Positions 1-5,572 of a DNA stretch of 6,745 nucleotides are shown here, in pieces. The notes under the pieces were generated by a model. That model had not been told where the DNA came from. It worked only from the letters and a program-made list of their open reading frames with translations, and made no database searches. Made by a program: the position numbers and the translations under genes. The number at the start of each line of letters is the position of its first letter. Within the stretch, counting starts at the first letter, position 1. Origin of the DNA: Chloroflexota bacterium (lineage in GTDB: Bacteria > Chloroflexota > Dehalococcoidia > JACQGW01); contig JACQGW010000034.1 of assembly GCA_016199325.1 (NCBI GenBank), positions 1 through 6,745 on the forward strand, read 5' to 3'.

Positions 1-42
1 CCGCGTAGCATCTTGCAGTGGTGATCCTGGCGACCCCCCGTC

Positions 43-122
43 TGTCATGCTGAGCCGCAGCGAAGCATCTCCCCGGTCTGAACCGGCACCGGGGAGATGC
101 TTCGCTGCGGCTCAGCATGACA
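43..122. repeat. Perfect palindromic intergenic repeat, copy 1 (family A)
   Basis: Two 34-bp arms (43-76 and 89-122) are exact reverse complements, separated by a 12-nt spacer (77-88). The arm begins TGTCATGCTGAGCCGCAGCG and ends in a CCCCGG block next to the loop. It can form a very stable hairpin in DNA or RNA. A diverged second copy lies at 1978-2057, so it is a dispersed family and not a one-off stem. It has no coding capacity and no run of T after the stem, so it is not a textbook terminator. It resembles the abundant REP- or MITE-like palindromes seen in Chloroflexota and some other GC-rich bacteria. That resemblance is from memory, not a search. Confidence 0.93.
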
Positions 123-198
123 ATCGGAGCGTCCGCCGCCTTGCCATGGAGTTGCCGGATGCACCGGTGAGGTTCTCCGATCGAGTTTGGGGGGTACA

Positions 199-1935
199 AT
201 GGCAACACCGGCCCGGGTGGACCCGGTCACCTTTGAGCTGATCAAGAATGGCCTGACCGTCCTCTGCGACGAGATGGCGTTGACGATGGCGCGCGCCGCT
301 TATTCGCCCATCGTGCGGGAGGCGCTGGACTTCACGACGGCGCTGCTGACGCCCGAGGGCGAGGTGATGGCCCAGGGCCGGACGAATGCGCTCCACCTGG
401 GCTCGATCATGTACGCCCTGGAAGGCATTCGGAACAAGTTCGGCGACGACATGCAGCCGGGCGACATCTTCGTCAACAACGATCCCTACGAGGGCGGCAG
501 CCACCTGCCCGATACGTTCATCCTCAAGCCGCTCTTCGTCGACGGAAAGCTCGCCGCCTTCTCCGGCGCCGAGGCCCACCTGAGCGACATGGGCGGCCGG
601 GTGCCGGGATCCAACGCCGCCGATTCGACCGAGATCTACCAGGAGGGGCTGCGGATCCCGCCGAGCCACCTCTTCATCCGGGGGGAGCCCAACCGCACGT
701 TGTGGGACCTCATCGAGAAGAACGTCCGGCAGCCCCACACGGTCATCGGCGACATGCGGGCGATCCTCGCGGCCGTGGCCGCCGGCGAGCGCGGCTTTCA
801 CCGGCTCGTGGGGCAGTACGGCTACGAGCGCCTGCGCTTCTACGTCGGCGAGATCATCAACTACACCGAGCGGGTCGCCCGGGCCGAGATCGCCGAATGG
901 CCCGACGGCGAGTACGTCTTCGAGGACGCCATCGACGACGACGGCATGGACCCCGATCTGATCCCCGTCAAGGTGAAGATCACCGTGCGCGGCGACGAGC
1001 TGGAGATCGACTTCACCGGCACGGGGAAGCAGGCGCGCGCCGCCATCAACACTCCGGTCACCTTCACGAAGGCGGCCTGCTTCCTCGCGGTCCGCTCGGC
1101 GCTGAAGACGGCCCTGCCCCACAACGCCGGCTTCACGCGCCCGCTCCACATCTCCGTGCCGGAGGGAACGGTGCTGAATCCGAACCCGCCCGGCGCCGTC
1201 GCGGCCCGCGCGCTGCCGGCCTATCGGACGGCGAACGCCGTCATCGGCGCGCTGGCGCAGGTCGTTCCGGCGCGGATGATGGCGGCCGACGAGGGCGGCA
1301 ATGCGCTGGTGACGGTGGCCGGCAAGAACCGGGAGGGGCAGCCCTGGGTCATGTCCGACATCCACCTGGGCGCCTGGGGCGGCCGGCACGACCGGGACGG
1401 CGTCGACGGCATCTGCGGCGTCTGCGTCAGCACCGCCAACACGCCGTGCGAGGTCATCGAGCTGGACTATCCGCTCCGGATCCGGCGCTACGCCTACCTC
1501 CAGGACACCGGCGGCGCCGGCAGGTATCGCGGCGGCCTGGGCATGGCGCGCGACTACCAGGTGCTGGCCGACGACATCATGATCCAGGTCCGCTCCGACC
1601 GGCGCAAGGTTCGGCCCTACGGCCTCTTTGGCGGCAAGCCGGGGACGGCGTCGGCGAACGTCGTCAACCCCGGCCCGAACGAGCAGGCGCTGCCGTCCAA
1701 GTTCATGGTCTGGCTGAACGCGGGCGACGTCTACCACTGCCGACTGGCCGGCGCCGGCGGCTGGGGCGACCCGCTCGACCGCGACCCGGCGGGGGTCCAG
1801 CGGGACGTCCGGAACGAGAAGATCAGCCCCGCCTACGCCGCCCACGAGCACGGTGTCGTGATCGATCCGGCCACGGGCGCCGTCGACGAGGCAGCCACTG
1901 CCGGGCTGCGCGGTCAACGGCGCGGGAACTCGTAG
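199..1935 (+). CDS. hyuB: Hydantoinase B/oxoprolinase family protein (HyuB-like subunit)
   Basis: A 578-residue protein, full length for the HyuB family (N-methylhydantoinase B, Pfam Hydantoinase_B). Members pair with a HyuA-type ATPase subunit in ATP-dependent opening of hydantoins or 5-oxoproline; related subunits occur in acetone carboxylases. Visible family signatures in order: DFTTALLTPEGEVMAQ (44-59), GDIFVNNDPYEGGSHLPD (88-105), AHLSDMGG (126-133), DFTGTG (271-276), NAGFTRP (309-315) with LNPNPPGAVAAR (326-337), NTPCEVIELDYPL (414-426), TGGAGRYRGGLG (437-448) and GAGGWGDP (518-525). There is no signal peptide or membrane segment, so it is probably cytoplasmic. ATG at 199 is chosen because GGGGGG (189-194) sits just upstream; a TTG at 187 is also in frame but would bury that site. 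A hyuA partner is not in the window and may lie to the left. The last residues and the TAG stop fall inside a repeat (see 1925-1970). The substrate cannot be told from sequence. Confidence 0.93.
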   Translation: MATPARVDPVTFELIKNGLTVLCDEMALTMARAAYSPIVREALDFTTALLTPEGEVMAQGRTNALHLGSIMYALEGIRNKFGDDMQPGDIFVNNDPYEGGSHLPDTFILKPLFVDGKLAAFSGAEAHLSDMGGRVPGSNAADSTEIYQEGLRIPPSHLFIRGEPNRTLWDLIEKNVRQPHTVIGDMRAILAAVAAGERGFHRLVGQYGYERLRFYVGEIINYTERVARAEIAEWPDGEYVFEDAIDDDGMDPDLIPVKVKITVRGDELEIDFTGTGKQARAAINTPVTFTKAACFLAVRSALKTALPHNAGFTRPLHISVPEGTVLNPNPPGAVAARALPAYRTANAVIGALAQVVPARMMAADEGGNALVTVAGKNREGQPWVMSDIHLGAWGGRHDRDGVDGICGVCVSTANTPCEVIELDYPLRIRRYAYLQDTGGAGRYRGGLGMARDYQVLADDIMIQVRSDRRKVRPYGLFGGKPGTASANVVNPGPNEQALPSKFMVWLNAGDVYHCRLAGAGGWGDPLDRDPAGVQRDVRNEKISPAYAAHEHGVVIDPATGAVDEAATAGLRGQRRGNS

Positions 1936-1970
1936 GAACTCGTAGGAACTCGGGGGAGCTCGGGGGAACG
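1925..1970 (+). repeat. 10-bp tandem repeat, left arm (family B)
   Basis: The unit GGAACTCGTA occurs exactly twice (1925-1934, 1935-1944). It is followed by two diverged units (GGAACTCGGG 1945-1954, GGAGCTCGGG 1955-1964) and a partial unit GGAACG (1965-1970). The first unit overlaps the end of hyuB and contributes the TA of the TAG stop codon (1933-1935). The array is matched in inverted orientation by 2071-2100, so the two can pair around the family A palindrome between them. Confidence 0.92.
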
Positions 1971-1977
1971 CCCAGCC

Positions 1978-2057
1978 GTCATGCTGTGCCGCAGCGAAAC
2001 AAAAACCCCGGCCACCCGGCCAGACCGGGGAGATGCTTCGCTGCGGCTCAGCATGAC
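1978..2057. repeat. Diverged palindromic repeat, copy 2 (family A)
   Basis: The outer 21-bp arms (1978-1998 and 2037-2057) pair at 20 of 21 positions, the exception being a T where copy 1 has A (1987). The inner CCCCGG (2006-2011) pairs with CCGGGG (2025-2030). Between them the left arm reads ACAAAAA (1999-2005) where copy 1 has GCATCT, while the right arm keeps AGATGC (2031-2036). This leaves an internal loop. The right arm is therefore the conserved one and the left arm has decayed or been rewritten. The element is nested concentrically inside the family B arrays. Confidence 0.92.
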
Positions 2058-2070
2058 GGCGTTCTCCCCA

Positions 2071-2100
2071 AGTTCCTACGAGTTCCTACGAGTTCCCACG
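2071..2100 (-). repeat. 10-bp tandem repeat, right arm (family B, inverted)
   Basis: Two exact AGTTCCTACG units (2071-2080, 2081-2090) are followed by AGTTCCCACG (2091-2100). They are the reverse complement of the 1925-1954 array. The adjoining GGCGTTCTCC (2058-2067) pairs imperfectly with the end of the left array (GGGGGAACGCC region, 1962-1972). Together, 1924-2100 can fold as one long imperfect hairpin with family A at its tip. It may block or end transcription after hyuB, but there is no U-tract to show intrinsic termination. Confidence 0.9.
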
Positions 2101-2140
2101 TTTGGCGTTTCGTGCCGCTGGTGCGGCGTGGCAGAGCATC

Positions 2141-2148
2141 GAGGAGGT
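2141..2148 (+). promoter_or_regulatory. Strong ribosome binding site of the oxidoreductase gene
   Basis: GAGGAGGT lies 7 nt before ATG 2156 and is close to a perfect anti-16S match. It decides the start: the open frame runs back to 2102, but no earlier codon has a comparable site. I saw no clear -35/-10 pair in 2101-2140. Confidence 0.85.
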
Positions 2149-2155
2149 AACGCAC

Positions 2156-3094
2156 ATGGCTCGACCCATCGTCGGCATCGCCGTACACGAGCCGACGCCG
2201 AAGGACACCCTGGAGACCATCATCCGGGCCGATCAGCTCGGCGTGCCGGCGGTGTGGCTGACGACCGGCGGCGCCGGGCCCGACGGGCCGACGCTGCTGG
2301 CGGCGGCCGCGGCCAGGACGGAGCGCATCCTCATGGGCACGTCGATTGTGCCGACCTTTCCGCGCCACCCGCTGGTCATGGTGCAGCAGGCGATCGTTCT
2401 CGGCAGCCTGGCGCCCGGCCGCTTCCGCCTGGGCATCGGCCCCAGCCACAGGGCGCCCATCGAGAACACCTACGGCATCCCCTTCGAGCGGCCGCTAGAG
2501 CACCTGCGCGAGTACGTCGAGATCCTCCGGCAGGCGCTTTCGACCGGCAAGGTGGACTTCGACGGGCATCGCCTCCGCGCCCACGCCCGGCCGCCGATCA
2601 CCGTCGAGGTCCCGGTCATGATCTCGGCGCTCCGTGCCCACTCGTACGAGCTCGCCGGCGAGATCGCCGACGGCGCCATCGCCTGGATCTCCCCGGCGCC
2701 GTTCCTGCGGGATGTGGCGATCCCTGCGCTCCAGACCGGCGCCGCGCGCGCCGGCCGACCGGCGCCGCCGCTGATCGCCCACGCCTTCGCCGTCGTCTCC
2801 GAGGACACGGCTGCCGTGCTGGAGATCGCCCGGCGCCAGCTCGCCGGCTACCCGCGCATGCCGTTCTACCAGGAGATGTTCGCCGCCGCCGGCCACCCGG
2901 AGGCCCGCCAGGGCACCTGGAGCCAGGCGATGCTCGACGCCGTCGTGCTCCACGGCGACGAAGCGGCGGTCGCCCGCGGTCTCCGGGCATTCCTCGACGC
3001 CGGCGCGGCCGAGGTCATTGCCTCGCTCCTGGCCGTCGGCCCCGACCGCCGCGCCAGCCTGGAGCGCACGATGCGGCTCATCGCGAGTCTCTGA
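2156..3094 (+). CDS. Luciferase-like (LLM class) flavin/F420-dependent oxidoreductase
   Basis: A 312-residue protein with the bacterial luciferase-like TIM-barrel fold, full length for the family. The N-terminus reads VGIAVHEPTP (6-15), followed by the helix and strand TLETIIRADQLGVPAVWLTT (18-37) and ILMGTSIVPTFPRHPLVMVQ (58-77). It then has the diagnostic segment GRFRLGIGPSHRAPIENTYG (88-107) and FERPLEHLREYVEILR (110-125). The GIGPSHR and FERP..LREY pattern resembles the MSMEG_4879-type F420-dependent subgroup, so F420 is a likelier cofactor than FMN, though this is inference from pattern. The reaction would be a hydride-transfer redox step on an unknown substrate in the cytoplasm. It is 220 bp downstream of hyuB on the same strand, but the gap is mostly hairpin DNA, so co-transcription is doubtful. 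Its 3' end converges on the ATPase gene. Confidence 0.9.
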   Translation: MARPIVGIAVHEPTPKDTLETIIRADQLGVPAVWLTTGGAGPDGPTLLAAAAARTERILMGTSIVPTFPRHPLVMVQQAIVLGSLAPGRFRLGIGPSHRAPIENTYGIPFERPLEHLREYVEILRQALSTGKVDFDGHRLRAHARPPITVEVPVMISALRAHSYELAGEIADGAIAWISPAPFLRDVAIPALQTGAARAGRPAPPLIAHAFAVVSEDTAAVLEIARRQLAGYPRMPFYQEMFAAAGHPEARQGTWSQAMLDAVVLHGDEAAVARGLRAFLDAGAAEVIASLLAVGPDRRASLERTMRLIASL

Positions 3095-3124
3095 AAAGCC
3101 AGACTTTGCAGCGCCCGAGAGGAC

Positions 3125-3153
3125 GAACCGCAGAGGCGCAGAGGACGCAGAGA
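3125..3153. repeat. Short degenerate CGCAGAGG repeat (family C)
   Basis: The GCAGAG core recurs three times with a period of 8-9 bp: CGCAGAGG (3129-3136), CGCAGAGGA (3137-3145) and CGCAGAGA (3146-3153), preceded by GAAC. Such CGCAGAGG strings are familiar intergenic repeats in several GC-rich phyla (from memory). It lies 30 bp after the oxidoreductase stop codon and encodes nothing credible. Confidence 0.8.
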
Positions 3154-3163
3154 CGGGTTAGCC

Positions 3164-3221
3164 GGTCTGTGGTTTCTGGTTCGAGGGAGATCGACGCAGC
3201 CCCGACCAGAAACCACAGACC
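3164..3221. repeat. 17-bp perfect inverted repeat built from 7-bp units (family D)
   Basis: The arms GGTCTGTGGTTTCTGGT (3164-3180) and ACCAGAAACCACAGACC (3205-3221) are exact reverse complements with a 24-nt spacer. Read on the minus strand, the right arm extends to 3227 as heptads: GGTCTCT, GGTCTGT, GGTTTCT, GGT. Outer bases GACGGG (3152-3157) and CCCGTC (3228-3233) also pair and reach the stop codon of the ATPase gene (TGA, 3234-3232). Lying between two convergent genes, it could serve as a two-way transcription barrier. It lacks the U-tract of a standard terminator. Confidence 0.88.
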
Positions 3222-3231
3222 AGAGACCCCG

Positions 3232-4656
3232 TCAGGCGTACAGATCGCGGGCGCCGACCAGGAGCACTCCCTGGTCTCTGGCTGCCAGGATCAGTTTCTC
3301 CTCGAATCCGCCGGCTGAGAAGAGGGCATAGCGCGCGTTTCGCTTCCATGCCTGGTGGGGCACCGCATCGACTTTGCGCTGCAGCTTGAACAGCTCGCCG
3401 AGGGGCACGGGGGATGATGCCCATTTCACCTCACCGAAAAGATAGGAACCGTCGTGGATCTCTGCCACCACGTCGATCTCCACCTCATGCTTGCGACTCC
3501 ACCAGCGTCCCATTCCCATCACCATCGGCAGTCCATAGCGCGCGGCAAAGCGAGCCAGGTGTTGGCGGGCGACCTCCTCCAGAACGAGCTGGCCCATGTA
3601 ATCTGGCAGGTCCGGCTCGACGAGCGTGCGCCAGGCATCCTCAGGATCGATGATCTCGAGGGCGCTGCGGTGTCGGAAGACGTAGCGATACCACGCCTTG
3701 CGCATGTTATCGGCGAGACGGTAGATGCTGCGCCGGCCATGTTCGCCAAAGGGCGTCTCCTGGGTAATCCAGCCCAACTGCTGGAGGCGCGTCAGGTAGT
3801 TGGACAGGCCCTTGGGGTCGACGTGGGACTGGTTGGCGATCTCGGCCCAATCGGTGGCGCCCGCCGCAATCGCAGCCAGCACGGCGTTGTAGCCGGCGGC
3901 GTCGCGGATGTCGCGCTCCTGGCGGATGAGAATCTCGCCCTCGCGGTGGAAGATACCGGACGGGTCGAGCAGGTGGGAAGCGACGTTCGCGGCCAGCGGT
4001 CTGCCAGGTTCGATCTGCGCGAGGTAGCGGCCGCTGCCGCCGTAGAGGCCGTAGGCGGTCAACTTGTCACGGTGCGAATAGCCCCTGGCCCCCGGCGTCG
4101 CGGCGTCCAGAAAACGCCCCGCGTCATAGTAGTCGAGCGGCTTGTACTGCTCCGTCCAATCGAAACGCCCGTGCAGCGGCGCCCCGTAGTCGCCGAGAGA
4201 GGACAGCATCCCCAGCTCGGAGCCGCAAAGCACCAGCTTGACGTGGCTCCCCTGGGCGTCCTGATCCCAAACGGCCTGAAGAACGGACGGCACCGAACTG
4301 TCGGCGTGCGCGAGATAGCTGAACTCGTCCAGTACCACCAGGAGCGGATCGCTTCGAGCGAGGTTACACAGGAGCCGGAACGCCATGCGCCAGGAAGGAT
4401 AGTTCTGAAGCACGACGTCCTGCCGGTCGGGGAAGGCGCTCCGGATCTGGTCCAACATCTCGGCGAGGTTCTCTTCTGACGTGGAGTCGGCAGCCAGGAA
4501 GTACACGCCGCGGTGGGCTTTCAGAAACGTCTTGAGGAAGTACGTTTTTCCGACCCGGCGCCGTCCATAGACGAGCGCCAGGGCGGGGCCATCCTTCTCC
4601 CAGAGCCGCCGGAGGACGGCCAACTGCCTCTCCCGGTCAACCAGTCCGACAACCAT
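3232..4656 (-). CDS. AAA ATPase with C-terminal DUF234 (PD-(D/E)XK-like) domain
   Basis: A 474-residue protein of the archaeal-type ATPase_2/DUF234 family. Walker A is GRRRVGKT (31-38), Walker B is LLVVLDE (105-111), and a sensor-like strand LVLCGSE lies at 141-147. A winged-helix region follows (about 255-315), including DWAEIANQSHVDPKGLSNYL (269-288) and LQQLGWI. The C-terminal part has E359/E360, EVEIDVVAEI (391-400, D395) and LFGEVKW (406-412, E409-V-K411). This matches the D...ExK core of PD-(D/E)XK nuclease-like folds, so the active-site residues look intact. Length is usual for the family. I chose ATG 4656, with GAAGGG about 6 nt upstream; in-frame GTG 4686 would add ten residues. The role of the family is poorly known. 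Nuclease action is inferred from the fold. The gene is visibly less GC-rich than its neighbours and has its own promoter, consistent with horizontal gain. No partner gene is adjacent. Confidence 0.9.
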   Translation of the reverse strand: MVVGLVDRERQLAVLRRLWEKDGPALALVYGRRRVGKTYFLKTFLKAHRGVYFLAADSTSEENLAEMLDQIRSAFPDRQDVVLQNYPSWRMAFRLLCNLARSDPLLVVLDEFSYLAHADSSVPSVLQAVWDQDAQGSHVKLVLCGSELGMLSSLGDYGAPLHGRFDWTEQYKPLDYYDAGRFLDAATPGARGYSHRDKLTAYGLYGGSGRYLAQIEPGRPLAANVASHLLDPSGIFHREGEILIRQERDIRDAAGYNAVLAAIAAGATDWAEIANQSHVDPKGLSNYLTRLQQLGWITQETPFGEHGRRSIYRLADNMRKAWYRYVFRHRSALEIIDPEDAWRTLVEPDLPDYMGQLVLEEVARQHLARFAARYGLPMVMGMGRWWSRKHEVEIDVVAEIHDGSYLFGEVKWASSPVPLGELFKLQRKVDAVPHQAWKRNARYALFSAGGFEEKLILAARDQGVLLVGARDLYA

Positions 4657-4671
4657 TACGAACCCTTCATA

Positions 4672-4689
4672 TCTCACTTGTCTCACTTG
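4672..4689. repeat. 9-bp tandem direct repeat in the ATPase leader
   Basis: TCTCACTTG occurs twice back to back (4672-4680, 4681-4689), which reads CAAGTGAGA twice on the coding strand. It lies 16 nt upstream of the preferred ATG. If the GTG at 4686 were the true start, the repeat would fall at the very beginning of the coding region. It may be an operator or just local duplication. Confidence 0.75.
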
Positions 4690-4707
4690 CGGATTACTAG
4701 ATTACGT

Positions 4708-4736
4708 CAAGGCTATTTATGACAAGGCTATTTATG
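4708..4736. repeat. 14-bp direct repeat, period 15, near the ATPase start site
   Basis: CAAGGCTATTTATG is present exactly at 4708-4721 and 4723-4736 with one base between copies. On the minus strand it reads CATAAATAGCCTTG twice. It sits immediately downstream of the proposed promoter (4745-4773), covering about +2 to +31 of the transcript. This is a suitable position for repressor binding. It could also be a simple tandem duplication. Confidence 0.82.
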
Positions 4737-4744
4737 CTACGGTA

Positions 4745-4773
4745 ATCATACATCCGCCGGAGCGGCGTCGCAA
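4745..4773 (-). promoter_or_regulatory. Candidate sigma70-type promoter for the ATPase gene
   Basis: On the minus strand, TTGCGA (4773-4768) and TATGAT (4750-4745) are spaced by 17 bp, matching the consensus at 4/6 and 5/6 positions. Transcription would start near 4738, giving a leader of about 80 nt before ATG 4656 that includes both direct repeats. The surrounding AT-rich DNA supports it. No experimental evidence is available. Confidence 0.5.
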
Positions 4774-4815
4774 GGCCATCCGCAGTCAAGCGCCGACCTG
4801 CGACCAACTACTCAG

Positions 4816-4859
4816 CCGTTCTATTGCATGCTCATCCTCACGCAAGGAGAGTAGAACGG
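4816..4859. repeat. Imperfect stem-loop in the intergenic region
   Basis: CCGTTCTA (4816-4823) pairs with TAGAACGG (4852-4859). The stem continues with TTGC (4824-4827) and GCAA (4842-4845) across a 6-nt bulge (4846-4851). There is no U-tract on either side. The function is unknown, and it is modest enough to be chance. Confidence 0.45.
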
Positions 4860-4893
4860 TCTGGACGGGGATTGATCAGACAAGCAACCGACG

Positions 4894-4936
4894 TTCTCGG
4901 CGTCTTTCTTGGCGATCTTGGCGTCCTGGCGGTTCG
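4894..4936. repeat. Degenerate TTCTTGGCG repeat, period 9 (family E)
   Basis: Units TTCTCGGCG (4894-4902), TTCTTGGCG (4906-4914), ATCTTGGCG (4915-4923) and TCCTGGCGG (4924-4932) are followed by TTCG. On the minus strand this reads as a CGCCAAGA string, another repeat word I recall as common between genes in Chloroflexota and other phyla. It lies downstream of the 144-residue gene with no credible reading frame. Confidence 0.75.
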
Positions 4937-5029
4937 TTCTCTCTCGGCACCGCCTCAAGGGATCGAAAGTGGTGCCTGTGGATGGCGCGCGTTCCCTCCC
5001 CAGCCCCCGACCTCCGGCCCCCTCCTCGG

Positions 5030-5464
5030 TCAGTCGCCTTCTTCGTCGGGCCGGCGCGACTCCTCGAAGGCGCCGAAGGGCGTGTTCTCCTCCGGCGCGC
5101 CGTAGGTCGTTCCGTCCCGCGTGCTGCCGGTCTGCGCCGACCCGCCGCCGGTGTAGCCGCTGTCCAGACCGGAGCCAACTCCGTGCTCGGGCGGGAAGAC
5201 GGTGTGCATGCCGAAGAGGGGAGACTCGCCGTAGCCGGTCGGCGGCTCGCCCGGCACCGAGTCGATGCGGCCGGTCCGGAGGACGGCCTCGACGTAGCTC
5301 ATCACGCTCCCCGGATCGGCGAACCGATAGTCGAACGGCAGCGCGTCGAGCAGCGCCGGGGGCATGTCCGGCCACTGCCGGTGCATCTCCAGGCGGGTCA
5401 GACCCTTGCTCCAATCGAGCGAGCGAAGGCGTTCACGAATGTCGTCGAGGTGATTGCGGTCCAT
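5030..5464 (-). CDS. Hypothetical 144-residue acidic protein
   Basis: I do not recognise this protein. The start ATG 5464 has AAAGGGGG (5480-5473) 8 nt upstream, and the stop is TGA at 5032-5030. The first 65 residues look folded, with likely helices: MDRNHLDDIRERLRSLDW (1-18), LTRLEMHRQW (22-31), a PPALLDALPFDYRFADPG stretch (35-52) and VMSYVEAVLRTGRI (54-67). The rest (about 70-144) is rich in Gly, Pro, Ser, Thr and Glu (e.g. GYTGGGSAQTGSTRDGTTYG, 103-122) and ends in RRPDEEGD, suggesting a disordered tail. There is no signal peptide or membrane segment. It is divergent from lysA across 125 bp. The coding call rests on start context, frame length and GC-rich third positions. Homologues would settle it. 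Confidence 0.68.
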   Translation of the reverse strand: MDRNHLDDIRERLRSLDWSKGLTRLEMHRQWPDMPPALLDALPFDYRFADPGSVMSYVEAVLRTGRIDSVPGEPPTGYGESPLFGMHTVFPPEHGVGSGLDSGYTGGGSAQTGSTRDGTTYGAPEENTPFGAFEESRRPDEEGD

Positions 5465-5525
5465 AGTGCTCGCCCCCTTTCGGTACGATGGGCAGAACGC
5501 GTGCCAGGTCGCACGTCCGACTGCC

Positions 5526-5555
5526 TTGACAGAGCCGGGAGTGCTCCGGGATAAT
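5526..5555 (+). promoter_or_regulatory. Sigma70-type promoter of lysA
   Basis: A perfect -35 box TTGACA (5526-5531) and a -10 box GATAAT (5550-5555, 5/6) are spaced by 18 bp. Transcription would start near 5562, leaving a leader of about 28 nt. The spacer contains an imperfect palindrome, CCGGGAG-TG-CTCCGGG (5535-5550, 6 of 7 pairs), ending on the first base of the -10. This placement could allow repressor control, but lysine riboswitch-type control is excluded by the short leader. Confidence 0.78.
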
Positions 5556-5572
5556 CGCCTGTGACGCTGACG

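Larger units (their letters stand above)
4657..5029. other. Gene-free intergenic stretch with regulatory and repeat DNA
   Basis: About 370 bp between two minus-strand genes. I found no convincing gene here: the open frames are short, arginine/proline-rich and lack ribosome sites. It contains the ATPase promoter and direct repeats (4672-4773), a stem-loop (4816-4859) and a degenerate 9-bp-period repeat (4894-4936). The part 4690-4750 is clearly AT-richer than the rest of the window. The remainder, about 4940-5029, shows nothing I can name. Confidence 0.7.

Noticed and set aside
112..1917. Long 601-residue open frame antisense to hyuB
   Set aside because: Its product is an Asp/Arg/Val/Ala/Gly-rich low-complexity string with no family motif, as expected opposite a GC-rich gene. 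hyuB has continuous family signatures.
1925..2100. CRISPR array or intrinsic terminator
   Set aside because: The tandem units are only 10 bp with no unique spacers, and no U-tract follows the stem, so neither label fits.
702..2150. 482-residue frame on the + strand overlapping hyuB
   Set aside because: Its product is an Arg/Gly/Ala-rich shadow translation of the hyuB codons in another frame, running into the repeat region.
3273..3281. GGTCTCTGG inside the ATPase 3' end, resembling a family D unit
   Set aside because: Nine bases in a region coding for a plausible conserved C-terminus (RDQGVLL) is too short to separate from chance.
3454..4479. 341-residue + strand frame opposite the ATPase gene
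   Set aside because: It has no recognisable motif or ribosome site, and the minus strand carries Walker A, Walker B and DUF234 motifs.
4702..4725. Alternative ATPase promoter using TTGTCA or TTGACG within the direct repeats
   Set aside because: No acceptable -10 box lies 16-18 bp downstream of either. TTGCGA-N17-TATGAT at 4745-4773 is a better match.
4824..5105. Possible 93-residue gene in the intergenic region
   Set aside because: It lacks a good ribosome site, crosses the family E repeat and overlaps the end of the 144-residue gene. Its product has no recognisable fold.
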